DNA of 64,000 nucleotides from Micromussa lordhowensis (Eukaryota; Cnidaria; Anthozoa; Scleractinia; Lobophylliidae): NCBI GenBank assembly GCA_964020085.1, contig OZ026598.1, positions 20,414,129 to 20,478,128 of the forward strand, read 5' to 3'. Shown piece by piece: positions 23,261 to 35,001 of this stretch (position 1 is its first letter; each line of letters starts with the position of its first letter). The notes under the pieces were generated by a model. It saw only the letters and a program-made list of their open reading frames with translations, ran no database searches and was not told where the DNA came from. The position numbers and the translations under genes were made by a program.

Positions 23261-23769
23261 TTGTTTGCAAGTCACTGACTCCCCGTTTACAAAATTCCCA
23301 TTAAAAACCTTCTTTCGTTAATTTTATCGTCTTTTTTAAAAAAACTAGCATCAGGTTGTCTTAGAAAATGTTTGTGTTCTTTGTCTTTTCTCTCTCTCGC
23401 AAAGTCAGTAATACATACCCAGGAGAGACAAGGTTTGTTTTACATGATAACCCATGAAGAAAATATCGTAAAACGGTCGAGGTTCAACCGATATCTTAGC
23501 TTTGCCTTTTATATCGGCAGATGAAACCCTGTCTCTTACATTGGTAGATGCGGTGAACGAAGAATTACTTGGAAACGATAATTAGCAAATCGACATAATT
23601 CCAAATAGCGCAATCAGTCTTTCTTTTGCTTCTCTACTTAATTCGCAGTTCGTTCTTCTATCCATCTAAAAAATATTCCTTCATATACACGCGACTATTT
23701 TGTAAGCAGGAATATACACGCGAAAATTTGTAAGCAGGAATTCTCAAGAGTATCATCACATATTTCGAA

Positions 23770-24093
23770 ATGGGGAAACAAACTACCCAAGCTAAAAAGC
23801 TCTATTATTCAGTGTTCCAATACGGGGTTCTCCAAAAAATGAGTAACGATGAAACTGGGGATTTAAACCACGACAGAAGCAATTTTGTAGTTGAAACGGT
23901 ATTCCGCGTCAAAGACTCGGGTGGCTCTTACTTCAAACACTATGTGAGACTGACGACACCGTACAACGAAAAAAAGGATGCATATTTATTTTCAAAGGAA
24001 TATTTATCTCTGTTGTTCTGCGCTGAATGTCCACCCGAATGTCTAAGAAATGGGTTTTCGATCTTCTCTAAAATGACATTCTCTTTAGAATAG
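23770..24093 (+). CDS. Hypothetical protein in tandem unit 1 (107 residues)
   Basis: ATG in a good context (TTTCGAAATGG) opens a 107-residue ORF starting MGKQTTQAKKLYYSVF and ending SKMTFSLE. It is mixed charged and aromatic, without signal peptide or membrane segment. A cysteine group (FCAECPPECLRNG) near residues 83-95 is the only notable motif. I do not recognise it. The unit 2 copy has a premature stop, so if the gene is real only this copy is complete. It could be an internal exon, as no promoter was identified. Confidence 0.35.
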   Translation: MGKQTTQAKKLYYSVFQYGVLQKMSNDETGDLNHDRSNFVVETVFRVKDSGGSYFKHYVRLTTPYNEKKDAYLFSKEYLSLLFCAECPPECLRNGFSIFSKMTFSLE

Positions 24094-25582
24094 CTGGTCA
24101 GCTAATCTTCTTGTACCCGTAAAATTCTTTTATGGTCATTGTTCCATTCGGGGTCGCAACAGGGTACGCAAAACAAAGAACTTTAATTAAAATCGCAGAA
24201 CCTTAACTTCATGAAGTCAATGAGCAATTTACATGGACATGTTTCTACTGAGCCGATCTCAATATTCTACCTAGCCATCGTTTCCTTGACCGCAGTTAAA
24301 CAGCAAGTTAATTTCATTCAAACTGATTTGTTTCCCTTCTCCTTATTTCTATCACCTGCAATAGAGCTTCCTGGAGCGCTTATATCATATGTACAAACCG
24401 TCTCTTTGAAATAATGTAGATAATATTTTTTCCTAACAAATAATGGGCGTACCAAAGGTTTTAACAACACTTGATGAAGCACTAATTTTCATTTCACTGC
24501 TAAATCAGAACCTTAACCGCCTTCGCATTATTGTTTTGGCTTTACAAGCTGCTGTATCTGTGTTAACTTGTTACTTGTTGTTTTAATTATTAACAAGTTT
24601 CGATGAGAGCAGACATAATTCTGTCATTAAATGAAAATGAAATTTCATGAAATTTTTCTCCCTTTATTTTGCCTCTTTTCCCTCGATGTATTAAGACGAA
24701 GTTCTCAGTTCAATTGTAAAATCGTTCCGTCTTTTGTTTAACCTTGTGAAACTAACAGCTAAAGCAATAAGGATACACACCATTTAATAACCCTTCACAG
24801 TTTTAACTGTCTCGACTATCGACAGACAGAAACAGACAGACAGCCGACAGAAACAGAACAACATTAGCCAAAAGTAAAAACTGACTTCAAAATAACAGTT
24901 TTTATAGAATTATAAGTTAATAAACTTTGAGCTGGACGAATTCTGTAATAACTAATGCAAAGTCATAACAACCAAAGGGTAAAGATTTCTCACTAATAAA
25001 TCATATTTTAAATCGTTTCTTAGTTGATCCTGAAAAATATATCGTACTTCTCTTGTTGTCTGATATATTTCTTATGATATTTAGACAGTTTGTTCAACAC
25101 ATTTTAATCTATTTTCCCTGCAGTTGAGAACTTGATTTCCCCTTTTACGATAGCTTAGTTAAAGACGTAATTCAAGCTAGTTTGCTGGTACCAGTGAACT
25201 ATTTTACGGTGATTGTTTCTTTATGACCTAACAATTACGAAGCAAAACCAATGATATGTGAGAGGAGAATTACTCATCGCCATTGATTCTGTTGCACGCT
25301 GGAGTGAGGAGTAGTTCCATCGTTTTCCTTTTAGGAAAATTTCCTCATATTAACGGTTTGTTTTTCTGCGAGCTTTACTTTTAAAGGTGAGTATTGTAAA
25401 TGATGTACAATCTATAGCGTGCCATTTCAGCCTTGACGTAGTTTAAAGAACATTAAAACGTTAAAGGTTTTAACTTTCTGAGAAAATACCTGCGGTTCCC
25501 CGCACCCTTATTTTATCGGTTACTCGCTTAACTAGAATTGCGAACATCTTGCAAGAAACTAGAAACTTCGACTACAGAAAAG

Positions 25583-25870
25583 ATGGATAACCGAATAAGT
25601 TATTCCTTTAAATGCGTTACCTTTAAAAAGAAATGGCTGGTTCCCCAAAATACTCCGCTAATAATAAGCTATCGTGCCACTACGATGACCACCAACATCT
25701 CTGAATACAACGATGATGCCAGAATGAACTCTAACCTAAAGGAAATTTTATTTCCTTCTTTGACCTGTAAAATTATCTTATTACAAACACAGGTAGGGCA
25801 CTTATGTCATTTTCAAATCTTCCAAGTTTTAAGTTCCTTTGTTCCATACTGGTGGCAAGAAGGTGACTAG
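25583..25870 (+). CDS. Small ORF of unknown function in tandem unit 2 (95 residues)
   Basis: Counterpart of the ORF at 20827 with the same start, MDNRISYSFK. A substitution removes the stop seen in unit 1, so the frame reads on for about 30 residues through sequence that is non-coding in unit 1. This argues that at least the extension is not a conserved protein. Confidence 0.22.
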   Translation: MDNRISYSFKCVTFKKKWLVPQNTPLIISYRATTMTTNISEYNDDARMNSNLKEILFPSLTCKIILLQTQVGHLCHFQIFQVLSSFVPYWWQEGD

Positions 25871-26801
25871 GTCAAAGTTCGATTATTCAGTTTATTACTA
25901 ATTAAAGAATCGTCAAATACGTTTTAGACTACAATTCACCTTGAGAAAATGAGGTGGACATCAAACATGGTCTCTTGAATTCACACGTTAGATTTTTTAA
26001 CATTCATTTTGAACCTTCTTTTTGCTGTTTATACCTCGGCCTTCATCTCAGAATGCTAGTAACTGATGATCGATTTTGGGCTAAAATATTTATGCTGGTA
26101 CGCATCAAGAGACGGTAGTAATAATCGTTCTTTCTTATTCGTTCTTTGTGCTATTTGTGTCGGTTTAATTTTCGATGTATTGATTAATGTCAGGTGAATG
26201 CTGGGGGCGTTTCAACCACAATTAAATTCCTAAAAAGAACTTTATACTTTACATCACTGAATGCGATTTTCATATTCGCCTCTTTTTAGCATTGTTCATT
26301 TTGTAACTCACTGACTCCCCGTTTACAAAATTCCCATTAAAAACTTAAATTCATTAATTTTATCGTCTTTTTAAAAAAACTAGCATCAGGTTGTCTTAGA
26401 AAATGTTTTGTGTTCTTTGTCTTTTCTCTCTCTCTCGCAATGTCAGTTCTACATACCCAGGAGAGACAAGGTATGTTTTATAACTCATGAAGAAAATATC
26501 GTAAAACGGTCGAGGTTCAACCGATATCTTAGCTTTGCTTTTTATATCGGCAGATGAAACCCTGTCTCTTACATTGGTAGATGCGGTGAACGCAAAATTA
26601 CGATAAACGATAATTAGCAAAGCGACATAATTCCAAATAGCGCAATCAGTCTTTCTTTTGCTTCTCTACTTAATTCGCAGTTCGTTCTTCTATCCATCTA
26701 AAAAATATTCCTTCATATACGCGCAACTATTTTGTAAGCAGGAATATACACGCGAAAATTTGTAAGCAGGAATTCTCAAGAGTATCATCACATATTTCGA
26801 A

Positions 26802-27104
26802 ATGGGGAAACAAACTACCCAAGCTTAAAAGCCCTATTATTCAGTGTTCCAATACGGGGTTCTCCAAAAAACGAGTAACGATGAAACTGGAGATTTAAAC
26901 CGCGACAGAAGCAATTTTGTAGTTGAAACGGTATTCCGCGTCAAAGACTCAGGTGGTTCTTACTTCGACACTGTACAACGAAAAAAGGATGCATATTTAT
27001 TTTCAAAGGAATATTTATCTCTGTTATTCTCCGCTGAATGTCCACCCGAATGTCTACGAAATGGGGCTTCGATCTTCTCTAAAATGACATTCTCTTTAGA
27101 ATAG
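26802..27104 (+). pseudogene. Broken copy of the 107-residue ORF in tandem unit 2
   Basis: The ATG is kept, but a change after the eighth codon gives TAA at 26826-26828. The frame beyond stays open to the same C-terminal residues (KMTFSLE), with a net in-frame deletion near the middle. One cysteine of the motif is also changed (FSAECPPEC). An internal start could give about 86 residues, but the simplest reading is an inactivated copy. Confidence 0.35.
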
Positions 27105-28425
27105 CTGGTCAGCTAATCTTCTTGAACCCGTAAAATTATTTTATTGTCATTGTTCCATTCGGGGTCGCAACAGGGTACGCAAAACAAAGAAGTTTAATTA
27201 AAATCGCAGAACTTCAACTTCATGAAGTCAATTAGCAATTAACATGGACATGTTTCTAGCCGATCTCAATATTCTACCTAGCCCTCGTTTCCTTGACCGC
27301 AGTTAAACAGCAAGTTAATTTCATTCAAACTGATTTTTTTCCGTTTTCCTTATTTCTGTCACCTGCAATAGAGCTTCCTGGAGCGCTTATATCATATGTA
27401 CAAACCGTCTCTTTGAAATAATGTAGATAATCTTTTTTCCTAACAAATAAAGGGCGTACCAAAGGTTCTAACAACACTTGATGATGCACTAATTTTCATT
27501 TCACTGCTAAATCAGAACCTTAACCACCTTCGCATTATTGTTTTGGCTTTACAAGCTGCTGTCTCTGTGTTAACTTGTTACTTGTTGTTTTAATTAGTAA
27601 CAAGTTTCGATGAGAGCAGACATAATTCTGTCATTAAATGAAAATGAAATTTCATGAAATTTTTCTCCCTTTATTTTGTCTCTTTTCCCTCGATGCATTA
27701 AGACGAAGTTCTCAGTTCAATTGTAAAATCGTTCCGTCTTTTGTTTAACCTTGTGAAACTAACAGCTTAAAGCAATAAGGATACACACCATTTAATAACT
27801 CTTCACAGTTTTAACTGTCTCGACTATCGGTTAGCCGACAGAAACAGAACAACATTAGCCAAAAGTAAAAACTGACTTCAAAATAACAGTTTTTATAGAA
27901 TTATAAGTTAATAAACTTTGAGCTGGACGAATTCTGTAATAACTAATGCAAAGTAATAACAACCAAAGGGTAAAGATTTCTCACTAATAAATCATATTTT
28001 AAATCGTTTCTTAGTTGATCCTGAAAAATATATCGTACTTCTCTTGTTGTCTGATATATTTCTTATGATATTTAGACAGTTTGTTCATCACATTTTAATC
28101 AATTTTCCCTGCAGTTGAGAACTTGATTTCCTCTTTGACAATAGCTTAGTTAAAGACGTAATTCAAGCTAGTTTGCTGGTACCAGTGAACTATTTTACGG
28201 TGATTGTTTCTTTATGACCTAACAATTACGAAGCAAAACCAATGATATGTGGGAGGAGAATTACTCATCGCCATTGATTCTGTTGCACGCTGGAGTGAGT
28301 AGTTCCATCGTTTTCCTTTTAGGAACATTTCCTCATATTAACGGTTTGTTTTTCTGCGAGCTTTACTTTTAAAGGTGAGTATTGCTTAAATGATGTACAA
28401 TCTATAGCGTGCCATTTCAGCCTTG

Positions 28426-29126
28426 TAGTCGATTCAAAGTACAGCAAAGCCCGTGATTGGTGTTTTTTGGTATCCTAGTCATCCGATCTTTTGTTTCAAT
28501 TGTAAAAAAACTTTATTTTGAATTTAAACACTGATACTTTTTAACAGGCTATCTTTTACAATCTCAACAAGAACAATACTAAAACATAATCAATGCATCT
28601 TTACAAAACGAAACAATAAGTTATCTTTAAATTTCCTTTTTTGTCCTTGGAAACCTTATCAAAAACCGCGATTTTTGATCAAATTCAAACAAGAAACAGA
28701 AAGAAGGTTGACGAAACAAGTTGATGCAGTTGTTTGCTCACACATTGACTTCATTCAGTGTCCAGGATGCTCAGTAAATGTTCAGAAGTTGAAAGGCCGA
28801 CTTAACCAAGGTCGATTTAAAAATGATTTTATATTTAACCTACGAAGCTCCCGGTAATCGTGACTCGTTCAGTTTGTCTGTTGCTACCATAGCTATCTGA
28901 AAACTGTTAATGCAAGGCAGTGTCGAATTGCCGAAAAATAATTTTCAAAATTGGCCGGCGAGGCTCATGTTCTCTAGACTACGCGAAATTTCTTCATTTC
29001 ACGCCACTGTTGATTTGGAGTAAACACTTATGAAATGTACGGAGATTTATAGTTCATGTGTACAGCCATTGTTCTGCTCATTAAAGTTTCCTTAGTCCAC
29101 ACTACGCAAGAGGAATTTGTAAAAGG
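28426..29126. other. Intergenic stretch after the tandem duplication
   Basis: AT-rich sequence with a 60-residue ORF (28675-28857) that has no supporting feature. No gene called. Confidence 0.5.
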
Positions 29127-29393
29127 TGGGGCGCTTTCCATTCCACCGTTTGCATTTCCGAAATTTCGGGTGGCGAATGGAAGAGAATTTTTCGGAAAAG
29201 AGGACGATACGGAAGTTTCTTACCCGGAATTTCCGTTCCATTTGGCTCTCCTCCCGGAATTTTCGGTTGAGTGGTTCGCTTTTCGGAAATTGAACAATTT
29301 CAAACTTTTCTGGAAACTTTCCCAGGAAATTTCCTTACAATTTGTCCCGGTTTCGAAATTTTCGGGAATTTTTGTTGAATGGAAAGCGCCCGG
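29127..29393. mobile_element. Foldback element with GGGGCGCTTTCCATTC ends
   Basis: GGGGCGCTTTCCATTC at the left pairs with GAATGGAAAGCGCCC at the right, and CCGAAATTTCGGG-type motifs recur in both directions inside. This symmetry explains why long ORFs are open on both strands here (154 residues plus, 60 minus), so they are not taken as genes. Confidence 0.55.
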
Positions 29394-29813
29394 AGGTTTC
29401 ACTCTGAAAACGCATCAAATGTTCTCCGTCCACTCTACGCCAGAGGAATTTAACAACACAACAGTCACCGGTCGTTTTGAATTTGCATTTAAGGAAAATT
29501 CTGTCAGGGAAATCACATGATTATCGTGACGCCATCGTTTTCGAAAAGCTCCGTTTTCAAAATGGTTACCGTCCACACGAGAACTGATGGCCGGCTTTTT
29601 CAGGGGCGTTTTCGTGACGGATTAGTGTGGACAGTAGGCTTAACCGTAGAAATAAAGCTGCATTTTCGGATTTCTCCGGCGTTATGTGGACGCTGCCTTG
29701 AACTCCCTAATTTTGAAATGAATACTTCAAACAGTCTCTTCACATATCATTTGTCTACCGTCACTACAAATCTAATACAGATGTACTTTTATTCATCTTC
29801 CAGATAGAAGACA

Positions 29814-30872
29814 ATGTATAACTTTCTTAGCTCAGCCATACTTCTGCTGGTTGTTGCTGCATTTGTTTCGGGTAAGGTTATAGAGAAACATCATATATTG
29901 ATAAAATAACAATCCATTAAAACGTTCTCTGCGTGTATTTCAATTCTTAACAGTTACCACAGGCTAAACAAACACTGTAACAGCAATTATATGACCATTA
30001 ACAAATGTGCTGTTATTTACCTGTAAGCGGCAGACAAGATAAGATTCAAAAGGTAAACCCCCTTCGCTTCCATCCAAAACCATTCTAAACGGCTCAAAAA
30101 GACACAGCAACATGTAAATAACAGTATATTAATTAGAGATTATATCATTGCTGATACAGTGTTCGGGTCCCCTGCACAGTAACAATCGTGCAAAAAAAGA
30201 GATCACTCCATGGAGAATACGCGCTCATGATTTTTATTGACGAGTTGAGTACGATCAGAAAACAAACGAAAGCAAAGGGACAGTTAGAAGCATATGTACC
30301 TGTCTTTGAGTGTTATAACAAGACTTAATGTTTTTGACGTGAGATGAACAGTTCAATAGACCGTCAAAAAGTAAGAAAGACATTTTCCTTGAGGGCATTT
30401 CTTCAAATCGCGACTTCTGAAATAACTGCTGCTGTTCTTGCAACCTTCTACGTTCGTTCATAGTGCTAGTGGAATGTGATCGTTTATGTTGCTGATGGCC
30501 ACACGTTGCTCATTCAATTGAAAAATTCCGTCTTTCACATGCCTGACTGACTAAGCTTTGAACTAACATGACTTTTATCGCCTACAATTTTCACGAGCAA
30601 ATCTAAATACTTATTAATTCAATGGCGTTTGGTTACTCTGTCATCTCTGTCATCCCATAGATCGTCAAGTGTCTGGCAAGTGTGGGAAGAGTGGTGGTAT
30701 CGCCGACACTGACTGGGCAGCATGTCTTGTTGCCGAAGATAAAGAAGGGAACGTTTGTCCGCACAACTTCAGAAAGCTTGAAGATGATACTGCTTGTGAG
30801 CCATATGGTTCTAGAAACCCTCCTTACAAGAAACGAGTGTGTTGCCTGCTGGGACCAGTATTAGACTTACAG
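29814..30872 (+). CDS. Secreted cysteine-rich peptide gene, first two exons
   Basis: Exon 1 (29814-29871) encodes MYNFLSSAILLLVVAAFVS, a signal peptide, and splices at GGTAAGG with one base left over. Exon 2 (30661-30872) begins after CATAG, keeps the frame and encodes about 70 residues with six cysteines, including a CC pair (KKRVCCLLGP), ending at CAG before GTAAAT. No later exon was found with confidence, so the gene is probably partial; immediate read-through would add only a few residues. It resembles small secreted cysteine-rich peptides of cnidarians (toxin-like, antimicrobial or matrix peptides) only in general form; no function is assigned. Related degraded exons follow at 33008-33160 and near 33557. 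Confidence 0.55.
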
Positions 30873-33007
30873 GTAAATAAAACATGTCCAGAAATGTATT
30901 GTTGAACCTCATGCGTGTTCTACGATCACAAACTTTAACAACGACAGAATGTAGGAAAGTAAACGAGGGGGCCAGTTCTCTACCACTTGAATGTGAGTTG
31001 AGATGGCACAAGTCGTGAGAGCGCCGCACGCCTCCCACCACTGTGGCCCGGGTCCGATTCCGATTACTTTTTTTCCCGATTCCCGATTCCGATTATTTTT
31101 TCCAAGATGTACATCACTTTTCATGGTATTTCCCTGGCTGTCAGCTAGAATTCTACTCGCGTTATCCAAAAGTATTCAGTAAATACCGCCTTAGGATGTA
31201 AATGACACCTGACATGTTCGTTGAGACTCCTAGAAAGTTTCCGGAAGAAAAGGACGTTCAAAGGGAGTCGCGTTCTCCCGTTAGGTGGTTTCGATTGGCT
31301 ATTCGTGTCCCATTTACCGTTTGCACCAGTTCCAAGTCTTTTTGCTTTCCTGGCCATGCCAAATTTGGGACTGGATCAAAATGGCGAGTTCCTTGGGGAA
31401 AGGTCTAATGGAACACATTCCTACCTACCGAACCAAAATGCGTAATAGAAATATGTGAACGATTCTAATATAATTGGCAACCAACCTTCATTACCCATGC
31501 AACAAGCCAACCTGTGAATGAACACACAGCCAAATTTATGTCGCAGTTAAATCCCTAAAAAATGAGGTTAATAATGAGGTTAGGAAATCTATGAAATGGA
31601 AACTGTTTCTTGCGTTCTCTTTTTGATAAGTGTCGTTTCGAGTTCCTCCGCACCTACCCATCTCAGCTAATGGGGACCTCAGTCAGTAATTTACCATATA
31701 ACCGTTTACAACGATGAAATATTCTCCTTTTTTCAGCAAACGATAGAGCACAATGAGGCATTATGCTAAGTTGGACAAATATCCCTCACACTTTATAGTG
31801 ATCAGATGGCATATTAAAAAGGGAAATTTCTGTTGGCTTCCTTGAGTTTTTGAATGTTTGGCATTACGATGGGTTAATTGGTATTTGGCTCACCTGGGAG
31901 CCCGTAATTAGTAACTACGGACTTTAAGAAAACCACGAAGGCAACGGCAAGGTCGCTAAAAAAAAGGTTTAATGAGCAGAACAATGGCTGTGCACGTGTG
32001 TTATAATTCTTGGTACATTTCTTTGCCATCCTCTGCACAACAACGTGAAATGACCAAATTCTGCGCTGTCTGGAGAACGTGAACCGCGACGGCTATATTT
32101 TAAATTTTATTTTGAACTTATCGGTTTGTCCTAGATTCAGTTTCGTGATAGCGTTGACAGTGATAAACAAAGTAAATGACTCTAGGGTACCGCGAGATTC
32201 GTAGGTAAAATATAAACTCATTTTTTAATCGACGTTGTCCTCGGCGCAACCGTCGTGGTTTCAACTCCCTAGTGTACAAAATTAACACAGGAATCACAGG
32301 TGTCGTGACCAGGCTAGACTTTCAGAGAAGTCTTTCGTCTTGTTTATTCAGCACCCGCCGAACGAAGGACGATCTCTCGCGACTTCGGTCGCTCCCTCGG
32401 CCGCCTCGCGACCTTTGCGGCCTAAATCCACGCAGCTCGCTTAGCTATTCTACCCTGAAACTCATTCTACAACTGAAACCTTGTGTATGTGATGCCTTTT
32501 TAATTGTTTTAACCTTTAAAAAGCCGTACGTCTTTGGATATCAAAATATAGTTTAGGTCAATTGATTAAGACATCAGTCACTTTAGCACCCTTTAGTAAT
32601 GAGCGATGGATTATGTGTTACCTTTCCGCAGGTAAAAAATTCACCGTGCTTAGCAGGTACTCCATCAGGTGATGAAGAGCAAAGGAAAACCCATACACGA
32701 CAATGATGATTATTTTCTGTTAAATAAAGATAACTCTGAAAAGTTAAAACTCTGGTTGTCTTGTCCTTTGTGCCCACGTTACTTTGAACTGATTTACTTA
32801 GAAACATAGTATAGTGTAAACTTCTTTCCTGCCCCACAAGATTCTATCAGACTAAAACATGAAGGGGTGGTCGGCGGTGCAGTTCACATTTATAGCGACG
32901 AAGCACTCCGCCTTCATTGAATTTCGGCAGGAGGGTAGTCTCAAATTGACTTTCATTGACTTAAAGTGGCAGCGGAGAAAAGTTTTAATTGATGGAAAAC
33001 GAAAATA
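30873..33007. other. Stretch downstream of the cysteine-rich peptide exon 2
   Basis: Holds a short tandem of TTCCGATTCCGA type (about 31050-31100), repeat-like blocks near 31200-31420 and a GC-richer block at about 32340-32430. No further exon of the peptide gene was recognised with confidence. Confidence 0.45.
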
Positions 33008-33160
33008 ATGGTCTATAATGGGGGTGCCGGTGTTACAATCGGTTTCTATCACAATTTCAAGAAACTTGAGGATGATTACGCCTGTACACCGTACGGTAGG
33101 AGAACACCTGCTTATAAGAAACGGGTGTACTGCCTATTGGGACCAGTTATAGACTTGAAG
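33008..33160 (+). pseudogene. Degraded second copy of the cysteine-rich peptide exon
   Basis: From about 33048 to 33160 this matches the second half of exon 2 of the peptide gene (FKKLEDD, then KKRVYCLLGP), with the same GTAAAT donor after it. The first half, with its cysteines, has no match, and one base of the CC pair codon is changed so tyrosine replaces cysteine. No signal-peptide exon was seen before it. This is probably a relic of a local exon or gene duplication. Confidence 0.5.
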
Positions 33161-33499
33161 GTAAATAAGCCATGTTGTCGACAAAAATATTTCCATGTGC
33201 GGGCACAAACGTGTCATTGTTGTCACCTCAATTATAAATTCTACATTGTATATTAGTAACTGATAGCACTTAACCGTTGCATGATCGACCTTCACGCCGT
33301 GTAAAGGCGATGAAAAAGGAAACCACAAACAAGTGTTTCATGGTATCTCCTCACTGAGTGTCGAGGCTTGGTTCTGGGGATTTGTTGGTGCTTCAACACG
33401 ATTACGCGTTGGGAGTTAATTTCTTTATTGTTGCTCTTGTATTGAGCCTTTCGGGTAAAACATCTTACTTCTTCAGACCTCTACGCTATCTACCATGGT

Positions 33500-33621
33500 A
33501 AATAAACGGCTCAATACTGGCGAGTTGTTGGGGAACCTGACAGATATCCTAACAGCGGACCAGTTATTGACTTGCATCCCATCCAGGACAAGTACAAATC
33601 CCATTCGCCCGGATGTGTAAG
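33500..33621 (+). pseudogene. Possible third, shorter relic of the peptide exon
   Basis: A short stretch at 33557-33573 encodes GPVIDL, the end of the peptide exon, and then continues without the donor used in the other copies; a GTAAGT follows near 33618. Upstream similarity is very weak. It may be a third duplicate or chance. Confidence 0.25.
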
Positions 33622-34138
33622 TCAATTGGTTTCTTTTATGACTTCAAAAGCTCAAAAATGTCATTTCTCTTCCTTGACTTCATGTTGCCTAAAACAATGT
33701 GTCGTGTAATACACTCCATGAAGCTAACATGTGGGCGTCGGAAAAGCACATCTGTTTAAGATCTAGTGACGATAACGGACAACAAGAGTTCGTTAAAGCG
33801 AGGATGACAAGGAAACAATGAATGTTTCACTAGTTAACCATGGTTAACTTCTTCTCAAGTCCGACCCGTTTGAATTGCCACCGCTGAGGTTTATCATCGT
33901 TTCTAACCCATAAGAATCCAAAATTCACGTGTTAGGTTTTCAGTGTTCTCAGATAACCAACCTAAAAAAATTTAAACGAAAACGAAAAGTAACTGGACGA
34001 GCAACTGGACGCCAACAATTGTAATCTAACCACCTAAGTATTCTCCACACCATTACTGATCTAATCGTATTTGTAGCAGAATTCTCAATCGTGATTAGTT
34101 CTCCGCGCGCCTTTCTGCACGTAATCGGCGCGCGATCA

Positions 34139-34207
34139 AGTGGGTGTCCAATTACAGGTATCTAATTACAACTTTTTGCAATTGGATGATTGTAATCGGA
34201 TACCCAC
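34139..34207. repeat. Short inverted repeat (hairpin)
   Basis: AGTGGGTGTCCAATTACA pairs with TGTAATCGGATACCCAC, leaving a small loop. It may be the end structure of a MITE or a lone hairpin. Confidence 0.5.
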
Positions 34208-34377
34208 GTGATTCTGAACGTCAATAACCCGTAACCGGCCTTGCCTGAGGAACTACATGTATCTAGGGCATAACTACATCCGGTTACACGGTGGAGATAC
34301 AATGTGAGTGCTGTGCAGTGGGAAAAAATGTGACTAGATGATCCGGTAAAAGGAAAAGAGCTGAAAATGCTTCATTT

Positions 34378-34650
34378 TTGTGTCAAAATCAAGAAATCCG
34401 GGAAACTACGAGAAATCCTACTAGTTCCAATGCAAAGAAGGGACGACATTCGTGTTGGTGTTATAATCAGCCCGCGACCCTGATAATGAAGACGTATGAA
34501 AACCCCGGGGAACTCTCATATAATAGTGACTGGGAGCGTCGTCGAAAAACAACAGCAAAATTAATATCCATCATAGGAGCCGTGGATCAAATTCGTTCTA
34601 AACTCTCAAAGGTCACCAATGTAGACATTATAGACCAATTTAGACAGTAG
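34378..34650 (+). CDS. Unassigned ORF, perhaps an exon
   Basis: Open frame with a protein-like composition (KKGRHSCWCYNQPATL, then SDWERRRKTTAKLIS) ending in TAG at 34650. There is no ATG at its start, so it would have to be an internal or terminal exon. The overlapping frame is also partly open. It is not in either duplicated region. I do not recognise it. Confidence 0.2.
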   Translation: MCQNQEIRETTRNPTSSNAKKGRHSCWCYNQPATLIMKTYENPGELSYNSDWERRRKTTAKLISIIGAVDQIRSKLSKVTNVDIIDQFRQ

Positions 34651-35001
34651 CCCGCTAGAAGTCAAGCCCCATACGAACGAGATTTCTGTATGATGTTTCT
34701 TGATAATTTCGCCAGATTGTATTTTTAACGTACCTTAAACCCATTCAAATCTCGCAGCGAGGGCGCTATTGTATTTGTGCTCTTCGCGAGGAGAAGAGTA
34801 AGACGTAGACAAGTCTCTTTTGTAAACGTGAGGGGCTGAACTGAGGAATTATCTCGCCATGTATCTACCTCATCATCCCTATGAAAAAAAAGGAACTCAA
34901 TTTATTAAAATCGTCTCTTTTAAGGTAACTCGTAAAATTTAAATGACCTTCTAAAGAAAGAGAACTGGTGCAGATGGTCTTGAAACATCTTGCACTACAG
35001 T

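Larger units (their letters stand above)
20680..25435. repeat. Tandem duplication, unit 1
   Basis: Runs from ACGTAGTTTAAAG at 20680 to CAGCCTTG at 25435, where unit 2 starts at once with the same ACGTAGTTTAAAG. The sequence CCTT precedes both starts, a possible short homology at the junction. The unit is longer than unit 2 mainly because of a 1721-bp TIR-bounded segment (21540-23260). It also has an expanded CAGACAGAAA-type stretch near 24825-24860. ORFs conserved with unit 2 lie at 20827-21024 and 23770-24093. Confidence 0.92.
25436..28425. repeat. Tandem duplication, unit 2
   Basis: Direct tandem copy of unit 1, abutting it without a spacer and ending at CAGCCTTG. It lacks the TIR-bounded segment, reading straight from CTCTTTTTAG near 26289 into sequence that matches unit 1 after 23260. 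The 107-residue ORF of unit 1 carries a premature stop here. Similarity elsewhere is high by eye. Confidence 0.92.

Noticed and set aside
29056..29520. 154-residue plus-strand ORF with a hydrophobic start
   Set aside because: It lies over a foldback element whose symmetry keeps both strands open; the FP-rich composition comes from the repeated CCGGAATTT-type motif.
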